Shown here piece after piece: positions 16,652-26,897 of a stretch of 64,000 nucleotides of DNA. This stretch comes from Mycolicibacterium parafortuitum (GTDB taxonomy: Bacteria; Actinomycetota; Actinomycetes; Mycobacteriales; Mycobacteriaceae). The notes under the pieces are model-generated. The model had not been told where the DNA came from, did no database searches, and was given only the letters and a program-made list of their open reading frames with translations. Within the stretch, counting starts at the first letter, position 1; each line of letters opens with the position of its first letter. The translations under genes and the position numbers were made by a program. The stretch is from NCBI RefSeq assembly GCF_002086815.1, contig NZ_MVID01000003.1, positions 248,001 to 312,000 of the forward strand, read 5' to 3'.

Positions 16652-17145
16652 GAAGGCGTCCGGTGCAGCACCGCCGACAGGTGGTGTTGCAGCGGCTGCC
16701 CGACGGCTGCCATCCACACCTGGTAGGTCAGCGTGTCACCGGTGACGTGCAAGCTCCGGGTGACCGCCAGAACCTCTTTCGCCGACGCGCTGCGAGCGAC
16801 CACCGCCGATTCAAGATCGATTCGCATCTCGTCAGCGTTGCCGGTGACGACCCCCTCCTGGATCTCCGCGATCCCGGTCGGGTGCGCGAGGATCCATTCG
16901 GCCCGGCCCGGTGCGGGCGCGCGGAGATAGCCGGTCTCGCTGTGCAGGGCCCGTCCGTCGTCGGTGGCGCGGGTGCGCTGCGCGTAGGCCAGGAACGGCT
17001 TGCCGACGTGGCCGAAGGTGACCTGCTCGGTATAGCCGAACGACGGGATCGTCGGGTACTCACCGGTTCCTTGACCGGTCCACACGCCCAGAAGCGGCGC
17101 GAGCACGGCGATGTCGGGGTGCGGTTCCGGGGCGGGGGCGGCCAC
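16648..17145 (-). CDS. nitrobindin-like haem-binding FABP-fold protein (peroxynitrite isomerase family)
   Basis: A 165-residue protein of the THAP4/nitrobindin family. The diagnostic N-terminal motif is [16 protein letters not shown], followed by a ten-strand barrel pattern and a C-terminal [13 protein letters not shown] segment containing the expected proximal His region. Members bind ferric haem, react with NO and isomerise peroxynitrite to nitrate. The start is set at GTG 17145, giving the usual family length, but no strong ribosome-binding site is visible. It is translationally coupled to the MFS gene. Along with norB it gives this region two possible routes for reactive nitrogen. Confidence 0.85.
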   Translation of the reverse strand: MAAPAPEPHPDIAVLAPLLGVWTGQGTGEYPTIPSFGYTEQVTFGHVGKPFLAYAQRTRATDDGRALHSETGYLRAPAPGRAEWILAHPTGIAEIQEGVVTGNADEMRIDLESAVVARSASAKEVLAVTRSLHVTGDTLTYQVWMAAVGQPLQHHLSAVLHRTPS

Positions 17146-17241
17146 CGGGCCAGCGTACGTCGCGCAACAGGCCTGGGAGCAACGCGCGGGAGAACCGTGC
17201 ATCCGCCGCGAATTCCCTGCCGGGTGCGCGACCATGTCGGG

Positions 17242-18468
17242 GTGAGCGAGAAGACGACATGCGCGATCGTGGGCGGCGGACCGGCGGGCATGGTGCTCGG
17301 CCTGCTGCTCGCACGCGCCGGAGTGAACGTCACGGTGCTGGAGAAGCACGCCGACTTCCTGCGCGACTTCCGCGGCGACACCGTGCATCCGACCACCTTG
17401 CGGCTGCTCGACGAGCTCGGGTTGTGGCCGCGGTTCCGCACGATCGTGCACAGCCGGCTCGACCACGCCACTCTCGACGTCGACGACCGCAAGGTCACGA
17501 TGGTGGATTTCCGGCGGCTGCGTCAGCCCCACCCCTATATCGCGATGGTCCCGCAGTGGGATCTGCTCAACCTGCTCGCCGAGGCCGGTGAGGCCGAGCC
17601 GACGTTCACGCTGCGGATGAGCACCGAGGCCACCGGCGTGCTGCGTGAGCGCGGCGGCGTGACCGGGGTGACCTACCGAAACACCGACGGCGCAGGCGAA
17701 TTGCGTGCCGACCTGACCATCGCGTGTGACGGCAGGGGATCGCTGCTGCGCCGCGAGGCAGGTCTGCCGGTGCGGGAGTTCCCGGTCGGTTTCGACGTCT
17801 GGTGGTTCCGCCTCCCCCGCCCCGACGACGACGAGGTCTACACGCTGTTCCCGCGGCTGGCCGCCGGGCGCGCGATGATCGTGATCCCGCGCGAGGGTTA
17901 CCTGCAGATCGCGATGCTGATCGCCAAGGGCAGTGACGCCGCGCTGCGGGCGCGCGGTCTCGACGCGTTCCGCGCCGACGTCGTCGAGCTGCTGCCCGAG
18001 GCCGCCGAAGTGGTCCGCAACGTCACCAGCCTCGACGAGGTCAAGACCCTCGACGTCAAGCTGAACCGGTTGCGCCGCTGGCACACCGACGGCCTGCTGT
18101 GCATCGGCGACGCCGCCCATGCGATGTCCCCGGCCGGCGGGGTCGGGATCAACCTCGCGATCCAGGACGCGGTGGCCACCGCCCGCCTGCTGGCCGAACC
18201 GCTGCGCGCCGGCACCCTCGATTCCGGCGACCTCGCCAAGGTGCGCCGCCGCCGGCTGGCACCGACCGCGCTCACCCAGGCGCTGCAGCTGTTCATCGAC
18301 CGCAGGGTGCTCGGCCCGATCGTGAACGGCCGGCTCGCCGGGCCGTCCCCCGCCCTGGTCCGCCGGGTCGAGCGCAATCCGTGGCTGACCGTCGTCCCGG
18401 CGTATCTGGTCGGTGTCGGAGTGCGGCCGGAGCGTGCACCCGAGTGGGCGAAGCGGACACCCCAGTAA
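17242..18468 (+). CDS. FAD-dependent aromatic hydroxylase-type monooxygenase
   Basis: A 408-residue PHBH-fold flavoprotein. The FAD-binding GGGPAG motif lies in [18 protein letters not shown] at the N-terminus. The middle DG motif is CDGRGSLLR, and the second FAD motif is [19 protein letters not shown] near residue 290. These identify class A flavin monooxygenases, which hydroxylate or epoxidise aromatic or polyketide substrates using NAD(P)H and O2. The start is GTG 17242 ([11 protein letters not shown]). An SDR gene follows 11 bases downstream, and the nitrobindin-MFS pair is divergent. It may belong to a small catabolic or resistance cluster. Confidence 0.9.
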   Translation: MSEKTTCAIVGGGPAGMVLGLLLARAGVNVTVLEKHADFLRDFRGDTVHPTTLRLLDELGLWPRFRTIVHSRLDHATLDVDDRKVTMVDFRRLRQPHPYIAMVPQWDLLNLLAEAGEAEPTFTLRMSTEATGVLRERGGVTGVTYRNTDGAGELRADLTIACDGRGSLLRREAGLPVREFPVGFDVWWFRLPRPDDDEVYTLFPRLAAGRAMIVIPREGYLQIAMLIAKGSDAALRARGLDAFRADVVELLPEAAEVVRNVTSLDEVKTLDVKLNRLRRWHTDGLLCIGDAAHAMSPAGGVGINLAIQDAVATARLLAEPLRAGTLDSGDLAKVRRRRLAPTALTQALQLFIDRRVLGPIVNGRLAGPSPALVRRVERNPWLTVVPAYLVGVGVRPERAPEWAKRTPQ

Positions 18469-18479
18469 GGTCACGGGCC

Positions 18480-19256
18480 GTGACCTCAGACTCCAATCCG
18501 TTCGATCTGACCGGCCACGTCGCCGTGGTGACCGGCGGCGGTTCCGGCATCGGCCTCGGGATGGCCCACGGGCTGGCCCGCGCCGGGGCCTCCGTCGCGA
18601 TCATGGGACGCAGCGCGCACCGGTTGGACGAGGCCGCGGCTGCGCTGCGCGCCCACGGAAACCCGGTGCTGCCGGTGGTGTGCGACGTCACCGACGAGGA
18701 CGCGGTCACCGCGGCGATGGCGCGGGTGCGCGGCGAACTCGGTTGGCTGGATTCGTGTTTCGCCAATGCGGGGGTGCGCGGCAGGTTCACCCCGGTGCTG
18801 GAGACCTCGCTGGAGGAGTTCCGCTCGGTCACCCGCGTCGACCTCGACGGCGTCTTCCTGACCGTGCGCGAGGCGGCGCGCCAGATGATCGCCGCGGGCC
18901 GCGGCGGCAGCCTGGTCGGGGTGTCGAGCCTGGGCGCCTACCAGGGCATGCCTCGCCAGCCCGCCTACGCGGCGTCCAAGGCCGGGGTCACCTCGATGAT
19001 GGACAGCCTCGCCGTCGAGCTCGCCAAGCACGGGATCCGGGCGAACACCATCGCACCGGGCTGGTTCGACACCGAGATGACCTCCGAGGGGCTCGCCGAC
19101 GAGCGGTTCCGCGACCGGGTGTTGCCGCGGGTACCGGTGCGCCGATGGGGTGCCGGCGACGATCTCGCCGGGGCCGCGGTGTATCTGGCCAGCCCGGCGA
19201 GCGCGTACCACACCGGCGACGTGCTGCGTGTCGACGGCGGCTATCTGAAGTTCTGA
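18480..19256 (+). CDS. short-chain dehydrogenase/reductase
   Basis: A 258-residue classical SDR. The NAD(P) motif is [12 protein letters not shown], the structural motif is NAG (FANAGVRG), the catalytic Ser is in GVSSLGAY, and Tyr-Lys are in PAYAASKAG. The C-terminal block is the usual [19 protein letters not shown]. It oxidises or reduces a hydroxyl/keto group with NAD(P)H in the cytoplasm; the substrate is not predictable. GTG 18480 is 11 bases after the flavin monooxygenase stop, so the two are probably co-transcribed. Confidence 0.92.
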   Translation: MTSDSNPFDLTGHVAVVTGGGSGIGLGMAHGLARAGASVAIMGRSAHRLDEAAAALRAHGNPVLPVVCDVTDEDAVTAAMARVRGELGWLDSCFANAGVRGRFTPVLETSLEEFRSVTRVDLDGVFLTVREAARQMIAAGRGGSLVGVSSLGAYQGMPRQPAYAASKAGVTSMMDSLAVELAKHGIRANTIAPGWFDTEMTSEGLADERFRDRVLPRVPVRRWGAGDDLAGAAVYLASPASAYHTGDVLRVDGGYLKF

Positions 19257-19276
19257 ACGTTTGAGCCACCCCCGGT

Positions 19277-20017
19277 GTGGGACATGATGTGACGGTGAAC
19301 CTGCTGCTGTCGCCGCTGCCCGCGCCCGCCGTCCACATCACGGATGCCGGGGTCGAGGCCACGTTGAGCGCGGCGGTGCGGATCATCAACCCGCTGCTCG
19401 ACGTGCTGTGGGACACCGACCCGTTCGACCTCAAACGCCGCGACGACGCGGTCGGGTGGCTGCTCAACGCCGCCGACGTGCCCGGGACCCCGTCGTGGGA
19501 CGGCATGGACACCGACGCGCGGATCCACTGGTGGGTGCGGCGCGTCGGGGCGCTGAACACCATCCCGGTCGCCCTCCCGGGCATGTTCGGCGTGATCGGG
19601 CGCCAGCTGCCCATCCAGGACCTGCTCGGGTTCGTCAGCCAGGCCACCGTGCTGTGCGCGGTCGCGCGCGAACTCGGCGTCACCGATCAGCGCACGCAGG
19701 TGCGGATGCTCGCCGCGGTGCTGTGTGACCGGGATCTGTCGGTCGTGGTGTACGACGGCGACTCCCGCCGGCCGCTGGCCGCGATCCCGCGCAGCCCGGT
19801 GGGCGTCGTGAAGGCCGTGTGGAACCTCATCGGGCTCTTCGACGCGATCGCCGACGAGCTGGCCAAGCGCCCGCATCCCCGCGGACCGCTCAAGTACCTC
19901 GGCCTGCTTCCCGGGGTCGGCGCGGTCGCGTCCTACATCGGCGAGTGCGGCGCACTGGCCCGCGCGGCCGGGCAGGGTCGCCGCTGGCTGGAGAAACCCG
20001 CCCGTTCAGAGGCCTAA
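19277..20017 (+). CDS. conserved mycobacterial protein of unknown function
   Basis: A 246-residue protein I do not recognise. It is mostly helical, with hydrophobic patches (IPVALPGMFGVIG and LLGFVSQATVLCAVARELGV), a DQRTQVRMLAAVLCDRDL segment and a C-terminal glycine-rich helix region (KYLGLLPGVGAVASYIGECG). The pattern suggests membrane association without clear spanning helices; an EcsC-like fold is one possibility. In-frame GTG codons at 19277, 19289 and 19295 make the start uncertain. It follows the SDR by 20 bases and converges on the lactate dehydrogenase gene with a 12-base overlap. Confidence 0.7.
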   Translation: MGHDVTVNLLLSPLPAPAVHITDAGVEATLSAAVRIINPLLDVLWDTDPFDLKRRDDAVGWLLNAADVPGTPSWDGMDTDARIHWWVRRVGALNTIPVALPGMFGVIGRQLPIQDLLGFVSQATVLCAVARELGVTDQRTQVRMLAAVLCDRDLSVVVYDGDSRRPLAAIPRSPVGVVKAVWNLIGLFDAIADELAKRPHPRGPLKYLGLLPGVGAVASYIGECGALARAAGQGRRWLEKPARSEA

Positions 20018-20977
20018 CGTCTGCTGTACGCCGTGCAGCGTCTCAGCCGACGCGAGCAGTCCGGTCCGTTCCGCCTCAGACAGCGGCACCTCCAGCACCC
20101 GGCCCGCGCCGTTCGCGGACACCACCGTCGGCAGCGAGAGCGCCACTCCCGAGACCCCGCACGCGCCGGTCTGCACCGTGCAGACGGGCAGCACGCGGTG
20201 CTCGTCGCCGAGCAATGCCTCGACGATCCGCGCGGTGGACAGCCCGATCGCCAGATTCGTCGCACCTTTGCCTTCGATGATCTCGTAGGCCGCGTTCACC
20301 ACCTCCGACGAGATCCGCCGCTGCGCCTCCTCGTCGAACAGCAGCTCCCCGTCGCGACGGAACTCCGCGGCGGGGACGCCGCCGACGGACACACTCGACC
20401 ACAGCGAGATCTCCGAATCGCCGTGTTCGCCGATGATGATTCCGTGCACATTGCCGACGGCCAGATCGGCCTTCTCGGCGATGAGGTAGCGAAAGCGGCT
20501 GGAATCCAACACCGTTCCGGACCCGAACACATGCCCTGGCGCGGCGTCGACCGACTGTGCCGCGGCGAAGGTCACCACGTCGACAGGGTTGGTCACGAAC
20601 AACACCACGGCGTCCGGGGAGCGTTGCAGCAGTTGGGGTGTCAGCGTCTGCGCGATCGCGACGTTGGCGGCGGCGAGATCCAGCCGGCTCTGACCCGGCT
20701 TCTGTTTGGCGCCCGCGGTCACGACGATGACGGCTGAACCGTCGGTCACCGCCATGTCGTCGGAGCCGGTGATGCGGCAGTGCGGCACGAACTGGCTGCC
20801 GTGGTTGAGATCGAGCACCTCGGCGCGCACCTTGGGGGCGTTGACGTCGTAGAGGGCCAACGCTCCCGCCGATCCGCGGATCAGGCAGGCATAGGCGATG
20901 GCGGTGCCCACACTGCCCATTCCGATGACAGAGACCTTGGTGTTCTGCACGACCGGCATACCCCCATTGTCGTCCAT
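20006..20977 (-). CDS. ldh: L-lactate dehydrogenase
   Basis: A 323-residue NAD-dependent LDH/MDH-family enzyme. The Rossmann motif is VIGMGSVGTAIAY. The substrate loop reads AGAKQKPGQSRLDL, where Gln rather than Arg at the specificity position indicates lactate/pyruvate rather than malate. The catalytic His is in IIIGEHGDSE, and the Asn of the active site is in FVTNPVDVV. It interconverts pyruvate and L-lactate in the cytoplasm. ATG 20977 is used; an ATG at 20959 (MPVVQNTKVSVIG) directly behind a GGGGG run is an alternative. It diverges from the peptide ABC importer operon. Confidence 0.9.
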   Translation of the reverse strand: MDDNGGMPVVQNTKVSVIGMGSVGTAIAYACLIRGSAGALALYDVNAPKVRAEVLDLNHGSQFVPHCRITGSDDMAVTDGSAVIVVTAGAKQKPGQSRLDLAAANVAIAQTLTPQLLQRSPDAVVLFVTNPVDVVTFAAAQSVDAAPGHVFGSGTVLDSSRFRYLIAEKADLAVGNVHGIIIGEHGDSEISLWSSVSVGGVPAAEFRRDGELLFDEEAQRRISSEVVNAAYEIIEGKGATNLAIGLSTARIVEALLGDEHRVLPVCTVQTGACGVSGVALSLPTVVSANGAGRVLEVPLSEAERTGLLASAETLHGVQQTLGL

Positions 20978-21140
20978 CCGGGCCGCCGATCACAGCGATT
21001 GCGCCGAGTTAGCTGAAACCAGTTGGCTGGAAAGATCCTGTGAAGCTCGGGTTGCCAAACGGAAAAATTCCTTAAAAATGCTTAGCGATCCGTACAACGG
21101 CGCAGAGCCTGGCGCCATCGCCGACAGCGAAGGAATCGCA

Positions 21141-22796
21141 ATGCATCGACTGCGCACCACGCGCAAAGCACTGGTAGCCGCCTGCGTCGTCGCGTTCGCC
21201 GCGTTCGGCGTGGTGTCCTGCGGCAGTGACGACAGCGGTTCAGGAGGTGACGGCACCGGCGACATCACGATCAACGCGACGTCGTTCCCCGACTACGTCG
21301 ACCCGCAGCTGTCCTACACCGTGGAGGGCTGGGAGGTGCTGTGGAACGCCTACACCCCGCTGCTGACCTACAAGCACGCCAAGGGCGAGGAGGGCACCGA
21401 GGTGGTGCCCGGGCTGGCCGAGGCGCTGCCGGAGGTCTCCCCGGACGGATTGACCTACAAGCTGAAGCTGCGCCCGGACATGAAGTACTCCGACGGCACG
21501 CCGATCAAGGCGTCGGACTTCACCTACGCGATCCAGCGTCTGTTCAAGGTCGACTCCGGGGGCTCGGTGTTCTACAACGTGATCGTCGGGGCCAAGGAGT
21601 ACGCCGACGGTGCCGCCGACACCATCACCGGCATCACCACCGACGACGCGACCGGTGACATCACCATCCAGTTGACCCAGCCCAACGGCACTTTCGACAA
21701 TCTTCTCGCGTTGATGTTCGCCGCCCCGATCCCGCCGAGCACCCCGCTCGACTCCGATGCGACGAACAATCCCCCGCCGTCGAGTGGGCCGTTCATGTTC
21801 ACCAAGGTCGATGCGCCACGCACGTTGACGATGGAACGCAATCCACAGTTCCAGACCGTCAAGGACGCCGGGGCCGACGAGGTGGCCGACGCGGGTGTCG
21901 ACAAGATCACCCTTATCGAGAACAAGAACCAGAGCGCCCAGGTCACCGACATCATCCAGAACAAAGTCGATTTCATGATGGACCCGGCGCCCTCGGACCG
22001 GTTGCAGGAACTCAAGACCCGTTACACGGACCGGTTCCGCATGGAGGATTCGATCAACACCTACTACATGTTCATGAACACCGAGCGGGCGCCGTTCAAC
22101 GACCTCAAGGTGCGCCAGGCGATCAACTACGCGATCGATCCCGAGGCCCTGAACCGGATCTTCGGCGGGCGGCTGCACCCGACTCAGCAGATCCTGCCGC
22201 CCGGGATGCCCGGCTACCAGGAGTACAAGCTCTACCCGGGCCCGGATATGGAGAAGGCGAAACAGCTGATCGCCGAGGCGAATCCGGCTGATCGCGACAT
22301 CACCGTGTGGACCGACGACGAACCGGACCGCAAGCGGATCGGCGAGTACTACCACGATCTGTTGACCCAGCTGGGCTTCAACGCGACCCTGAAGGTGATC
22401 GCCGGCGACGTGTACTGGACGACGGTCGGCAACCAGTCCACCCCGGATCTGGACACCGGGTTCGCGGACTGGTTCCAGGACTTCCCGCATCCCGACGACT
22501 TCTTCCGGCCGTTGCTGCACGGCGACAGCATTCTGCCGACCAACGGCAACAACCTGTCGCGGGCCAACATCCCGGCCAACAACGCCAAGATGGACGAGCT
22601 GCTGCAGAAGCAACTCTCCGACGACGGAGTCGAACAGCAGTACGCCGATCTCGACCGGGCGTACATGGAGCAGGCGGTGTGGGCGCCGTACGGCAACGAG
22701 CAGTTCACCACGTTCCTGTCGGAGCGGATGGACTTCGACCGGTCCTATCACCATCTGTTGTTCAAACAGGACTTCACCTCGTTCGCGATCAAGTAG
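21141..22796 (+). CDS. peptide ABC importer, substrate-binding lipoprotein (family 5)
   Basis: A 551-residue DppA/OppA-type lipoprotein. A signal peptide ends in the lipobox VVSC with Cys at about residue 27, so the protein is anchored in the membrane. Family-5 motifs include YVDPQLSYTVEGWEVLWNAY, GLAEALPEVSPDGLTYKLKL, KYSDGTPIKASDFTYAIQR and FNDLKVRQAINYAID. It captures di- or oligopeptides, or an analogous solute. The start ATG 21141 has AAGGAA eight bases upstream. It is the first gene of a five-gene operon whose next start overlaps its stop by one base. Confidence 0.92.
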   Translation: MHRLRTTRKALVAACVVAFAAFGVVSCGSDDSGSGGDGTGDITINATSFPDYVDPQLSYTVEGWEVLWNAYTPLLTYKHAKGEEGTEVVPGLAEALPEVSPDGLTYKLKLRPDMKYSDGTPIKASDFTYAIQRLFKVDSGGSVFYNVIVGAKEYADGAADTITGITTDDATGDITIQLTQPNGTFDNLLALMFAAPIPPSTPLDSDATNNPPPSSGPFMFTKVDAPRTLTMERNPQFQTVKDAGADEVADAGVDKITLIENKNQSAQVTDIIQNKVDFMMDPAPSDRLQELKTRYTDRFRMEDSINTYYMFMNTERAPFNDLKVRQAINYAIDPEALNRIFGGRLHPTQQILPPGMPGYQEYKLYPGPDMEKAKQLIAEANPADRDITVWTDDEPDRKRIGEYYHDLLTQLGFNATLKVIAGDVYWTTVGNQSTPDLDTGFADWFQDFPHPDDFFRPLLHGDSILPTNGNNLSRANIPANNAKMDELLQKQLSDDGVEQQYADLDRAYMEQAVWAPYGNEQFTTFLSERMDFDRSYHHLLFKQDFTSFAIK

Positions 22797-23806
22797 TGGT
22801 CGCCGTCCCCGAGGCCCCGCCAGGGGTCCCCAAGACACAGGTCCAGGGTCGCAACCCGTGGTATCTGGCGTGGCTCCGGTTGCGCCGCAACAAGGTTGCG
22901 CTGGGCTGTGGTGTGCTGTTCCTGCTGATCGTGGTCTGCTGCCTGGCCGCCCCGCTGTGGGCCGAGCACGTCGCCCACACCGGCCCGAACGACAACCACA
23001 TCACCGATACCGTGCTCATCGGCGGCACCGAGACCGACATCGTCTCCCCGGACGGCACACCGATCGGCCCGGGCCTGCGCGGCCGGTACCTGCTGGGCGC
23101 CGATCAGAACGGCCGCGACGTGATGGTGCGGTTGCTCTACGGGGGCCGCACGTCGATCTACATCGGTGTCGCGGCGGCGGCGGTCACCACGGTGCTCGCG
23201 GTGACCGTCGCCCTGCTGGCCGGCTACTACCGCGGCTGGATCGATGCGGCGCTGTCGCGGGTGCTCGACGTGATCTGGGCGTTCCCGGTGCTGCTGCTCG
23301 GCATCGCGCTGGGTACCGCACTGGCGATCGGCGGGCTGAAGCTGGGAGTCATTGCGATCGCCGGGGATTCGATCTGGATACCGATCCTGATCATCGGTCT
23401 GGTGTACGTGCCGTACATGGCCCGGCCGTTGCGCGGCGAGATCCTGGCGCTGCGGGAGAAGGAGTTCGTGGAGGCCGCGGTAGCCCAGGGCATGGGGCCG
23501 CTGCGGATCATGCACCGTGAACTGCTGCCGAACATCGTCTCGACGGTCATCGTGTTCTTCACCCTCAACATCGCCAACAACATGCTGCTGGAATCGGCGC
23601 TGTCGTTCCTCGGTGCCGGGGTGCGCCCGCCGAACGCGTCGTGGGGCACCATGATCGCCGACGGGTACCAGATGATCTACACCGCACCGCATCTGACGAT
23701 CGTCCCGGGCCTGATGATCGTGGTCACCGTGTTGTCGCTCAATGTGTTCGGGGACGGGCTGCGGGATGCGCTGGATCCCCGGGCCCGGATCAGGCTGGAG
23801 CACTAG
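22796..23806 (+). CDS. peptide ABC importer permease, DppC/OppC type
   Basis: A 336-residue inner-membrane permease. An N-terminal cytoplasmic stretch (NPWYLAWLRLRRNKVALG) leads into the first helix, as in OppC proteins, followed by a periplasmic loop and the conserved GADQNGRDVMVRLLYGGRTS. The ATPase-docking EAA loop is EAAVAQGMGPLRIMHRELLPN. GTG 22796 shares its first base with the last base of the preceding stop codon. In most Dpp/Opp operons the B-type permease precedes the C-type; here the order is reversed. Confidence 0.9.
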   Translation: MVAVPEAPPGVPKTQVQGRNPWYLAWLRLRRNKVALGCGVLFLLIVVCCLAAPLWAEHVAHTGPNDNHITDTVLIGGTETDIVSPDGTPIGPGLRGRYLLGADQNGRDVMVRLLYGGRTSIYIGVAAAAVTTVLAVTVALLAGYYRGWIDAALSRVLDVIWAFPVLLLGIALGTALAIGGLKLGVIAIAGDSIWIPILIIGLVYVPYMARPLRGEILALREKEFVEAAVAQGMGPLRIMHRELLPNIVSTVIVFFTLNIANNMLLESALSFLGAGVRPPNASWGTMIADGYQMIYTAPHLTIVPGLMIVVTVLSLNVFGDGLRDALDPRARIRLEH

Positions 23807-24769
23807 ATGGCACGTTTTGTCGCCCGGCGGCTGCTGGGCATGATCGCGGTGCTGTTCGCGATCTCGGTGATCGTGTTCCTGATCTTCAACGTGATCCCGA
23901 ACTCCGATCCCGCGGCGCGCATCGCGGGCAAGAACGCCGATCCGGATCTGATCGCCCGTGTCAACGCCGACCTCGGCCTGGACCGCCCGCTTCCGGTGCA
24001 GTACGTCGCGATGATGAAGCAGATCTTCACCGGTCAGCTCACCTCGTATGCGAGCAATCGCAATGTGATGGAACAGATCTGGGACGGGCTGCCCGCCACG
24101 TTCTCGCTGTGTATCGGCGCGGCGGTGATCTGGATGTCGCTGGCGGTGCTGTTCGGCTACCTCAGTGCCGTGCACGCGGGCCGGTTCGCCGACCGCGCGC
24201 TGACGGTGCTGGCGTTGGTCGGCATCTCGATGCCGGTGTTTTGGCTGGCCGCGATCCTGCTGTACTTCCTGACCTTCAAGGTGCAGCTGTTCCCGACCGG
24301 AAGCTATGTGCCGCTGACCAAGGATCCACTGGATTGGGCGTATCACCTTGTGCTGCCGTGGTTCACGCTGGCGGTGCTGTTCATCGGCTTCTACAGCCGG
24401 GTGCTGCGCTCCAACATGCTCGACGCGATGAACGAGGACTACGTGCGCACCGCGAAAGCGAAGGGACTGTCCGACCGGCAGGTCCGCATCCGGCATGTGT
24501 TGCGTAACTCGATGATTCCGATCGTGACGCTGTTCGGGCTGGACTTCGGCATGGTGGTCGGCGGTGGCGCGATCCTGACCGAGACCGTGTACAACCTGCC
24601 CGGTGTCGGGCTGTACGCCGGGGAGGCGATCCGCAGCCTGGACCTGCCGCCGCTGATGGCGATCACGATGTTCGGCGCGTTCTTCATCGTGCTGTTCAAC
24701 ACGGTCGTCGACATCGCCTATGCGGTGCTGGATCCGAGGATCCGCCTGGGAGAGGCGGCGCCGGTATGA
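23807..24769 (+). CDS. peptide ABC importer permease, DppB/OppB type
   Basis: A 320-residue permease with the OppB-type N-terminus FVARRLLGMIAVLFAISVIVF. It has the LGLDRPLPVQY periplasmic segment and the EAA-type cytoplasmic loop RTAKAKGLSDRQVRIRHVLRN. Six membrane helices are predicted. It should pair with the preceding C-type subunit to form the transport channel. The ATG directly follows the preceding stop, and its own stop overlaps the next start as ATGA. Confidence 0.9.
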   Translation: MARFVARRLLGMIAVLFAISVIVFLIFNVIPNSDPAARIAGKNADPDLIARVNADLGLDRPLPVQYVAMMKQIFTGQLTSYASNRNVMEQIWDGLPATFSLCIGAAVIWMSLAVLFGYLSAVHAGRFADRALTVLALVGISMPVFWLAAILLYFLTFKVQLFPTGSYVPLTKDPLDWAYHLVLPWFTLAVLFIGFYSRVLRSNMLDAMNEDYVRTAKAKGLSDRQVRIRHVLRNSMIPIVTLFGLDFGMVVGGGAILTETVYNLPGVGLYAGEAIRSLDLPPLMAITMFGAFFIVLFNTVVDIAYAVLDPRIRLGEAAPV

Positions 24770-25785
24770 GCGGAGCTTGCGGAGCGAATCAACAACCCGC
24801 TGATCTTCTCCGGGTCGAGGACCTGCACGTCAGCTTCGCCACCGAGGACGGCGTGGTGCGGGCTGTCGACGGGGTGTCGTTCGACCTTGCCGCAGGCGAG
24901 ATCCTGGCCATCGTCGGGGAATCCGGCAGCGGCAAGAGCGTCACCGCCCAGACCCTGACCGGGCTGACCCGCGCCCCCAACACCCGGATCACCGGGTCTG
25001 TCACCTACCGCGGGCGCGAGCTGACGGGGCTCGACGACGCGGGCCTGCGGGGCATCCGGGGCGAGGAGATCGCCATGGTGTTCCAGGATCCGATGTCATC
25101 GCTGAACCCGGTGTACCGTGTCGGCGACCAGATCGCGGAGATGATCCGCGCGCACCGCGACGTGTCGAAGAAGGAGGCCCTCGCGCGTGCGGTGGAGCTG
25201 TTGACCTCGGTGGGCATCCCGAATGCTCAAGCGCGGGTGCGCAGTTACCCGCACGAGTTCTCCGGCGGTATGCGGCAGCGGGTGATGATCGCAATGGCGC
25301 TGTCACTGGAACCGACTGTGCTGATCGCCGACGAACCGACGACCGCGCTGGATGTGACGGTGCAGGCGCAGATCCTGCGGCTGCTGGCCGATCTGAACCG
25401 GGATCGGGGGCTGGCCGTCGTGCTGATCACCCATGACCTCGGGGTGGTGGCCGAGGTGGCCGACCGGGTGCTGGTGATGTACGCGGGGCAGATCGTCGAG
25501 GACGGCAGCCTCGACGACATCTTCTACGCACCGCATCACCCGTACACCTGGGGGCTGCTGGGTTCGCTTGCGCGCCTGGACCGTCCGCGCACCGGGCGGT
25601 TGGCCCAGATCGCCGGTGCACCGCCGTCGCTGCTGCACCCGCCGGCGGGGTGCCGCTTCGCGGCGCGGTGTGCGTTCGAGTTCGACCGTTGCGGCGAGGC
25701 TCCGCCGCTGGATCCGAGCAACGGCAGCGGCCATCTGGACCGCTGCTGGTTGCCGCTCGAGGACAAGGCCCGGGTGCTGTCATGA
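24766..25785 (+). CDS. peptide ABC importer ATP-binding protein, DppD type
   Basis: A 339-residue ATPase. Walker A is GESGSGKS, the signature is FSGGMRQR, Walker B is [12 protein letters not shown], and the switch His is in LITHDLGV. The C-terminal oligopeptide-transporter extension contains the [14 protein letters not shown] cysteine cluster, which in some family members binds an iron-sulfur cluster. It pairs with the F-type ATPase to energise import. The gene overlaps both neighbours by 4 bases. Confidence 0.93.
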   Translation: MSGACGANQQPADLLRVEDLHVSFATEDGVVRAVDGVSFDLAAGEILAIVGESGSGKSVTAQTLTGLTRAPNTRITGSVTYRGRELTGLDDAGLRGIRGEEIAMVFQDPMSSLNPVYRVGDQIAEMIRAHRDVSKKEALARAVELLTSVGIPNAQARVRSYPHEFSGGMRQRVMIAMALSLEPTVLIADEPTTALDVTVQAQILRLLADLNRDRGLAVVLITHDLGVVAEVADRVLVMYAGQIVEDGSLDDIFYAPHHPYTWGLLGSLARLDRPRTGRLAQIAGAPPSLLHPPAGCRFAARCAFEFDRCGEAPPLDPSNGSGHLDRCWLPLEDKARVLS

Positions 25786-26762
25786 CGACTCCGCTGCTTG
25801 AGGTCACCGACCTGGTCAAGTACTTCCCGATCAGGTCGGGGGTGGTGGTCGAGCGCGAGGTGGGCCGCGTGCACGCGGTCGACGGGGTGAGCCTGACCCT
25901 CGCGGAGGGCGAGACGCTGGGCCTGGTCGGGGAATCCGGCTGCGGCAAGTCGACGCTGTGCCGGGCGATCCTGCAGCTGACGCCGCCGACGTCTGGCTCG
26001 GTCCGGTTCCTGGGCCGGGAGCTGGTCGGGATGTCGCGGCGGGAGCTGCGGCCGCTGCGGCGCCAGATCCAGATGATCTTCCAGGACCCGTTCGCGTCGC
26101 TGAACCCGCGCAAGCGGGTCGGGCAGATCATCGGCGACCCGATGGAGTTGCACGGTCTGGCCGACGGTGCCGGGGTCACGCGGCGGGTACAGGAACTGCT
26201 CGACCGGGTGGGCCTGCGCCCCGAGCACTACAACCGCTATCCGCACGAGTTCTCCGGCGGTCAGCGCCAGCGCATCGGGATCGCCCGGGCACTGGCGTTG
26301 CGCCCGAAGCTGATCATCGCCGACGAACCGGTCTCGGCCCTCGACGTGTCCGTGCAGGCGCAGATCGTGAACCTGCTCAAGGACCTGCAGGACGAGTTCG
26401 GGTTGTCCTATCTGTTCGTCGCCCACGATCTCGGGGTGGTGCGGCACATGTCGGACCGGGTCGCGGTGATGTATCTCGGCAAGGTCGTCGAGAACTCCGG
26501 CACCGACGACCTCTACGACCGTCCGGTCCACCCGTACTCGAACGCTCTGTTGTCGGCCGTGCCGATCCCGGACCCGCGCCTGAACCGGACGCGGGAGCGG
26601 GTGGTGCTCGAGGGCGACGTCCCCAGCCCGACGGATCCGCCCGCCGGGTGCCGGTTCCACACCCGCTGCCCGTGGAACACCGAGGTCTGCGCGTCCGACG
26701 AACCCGCGCTGGTCAGCCACCATCCCGGGCACGTCGCGGCCTGTCATCACCCGCGCAACTGA
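25782..26762 (+). CDS. peptide ABC importer ATP-binding protein, DppF type
   Basis: A 326-residue ATPase. The N-terminus [13 protein letters not shown] is typical of the F subunit. Walker A is GESGCGKST, the signature FSGGQRQR, Walker [13 protein letters not shown], and the switch His lies in [13 protein letters not shown]. The C-terminal [14 protein letters not shown] cysteine cluster parallels that in the D subunit. ATG 25782 overlaps the preceding stop as ATGA. It is the last gene of the operon and is followed within five bases by a strong hairpin. Confidence 0.93.
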   Translation: MTTPLLEVTDLVKYFPIRSGVVVEREVGRVHAVDGVSLTLAEGETLGLVGESGCGKSTLCRAILQLTPPTSGSVRFLGRELVGMSRRELRPLRRQIQMIFQDPFASLNPRKRVGQIIGDPMELHGLADGAGVTRRVQELLDRVGLRPEHYNRYPHEFSGGQRQRIGIARALALRPKLIIADEPVSALDVSVQAQIVNLLKDLQDEFGLSYLFVAHDLGVVRHMSDRVAVMYLGKVVENSGTDDLYDRPVHPYSNALLSAVPIPDPRLNRTRERVVLEGDVPSPTDPPAGCRFHTRCPWNTEVCASDEPALVSHHPGHVAACHHPRN

Positions 26763-26766
26763 AAAA

Positions 26767-26808
26767 GTCGGGCGATCGGCTGTCCCCTCCGCAGCCGATC
26801 GACCCGAC
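26767..26808 (+). terminator. strong hairpin terminator of the peptide importer operon
   Basis: Sixteen base pairs form between 26767-26782 and 26792-26808, with one bulged A at 26802 and a 9-base loop. The stem is entirely Watson-Crick and begins five bases past the last stop codon. A short A-run on the 5' side could provide the U-tract for the convergent gene. Confidence 0.85.
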
Positions 26809-26897
26809 ACGGAAACCCTATGTGTGGGGGCGCGGCGGAGGAATCGGGGAAAACCCTATTTCTTGCCCGGGCAATGACCGGACCTGCACCGATCGGG

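Noticed and set aside
17146..18474. N-terminal extension of the nitrobindin frame through the FAD monooxygenase region
   Set aside because: Only the last 165 codons encode a recognisable protein; the rest is antisense to the monooxygenase.
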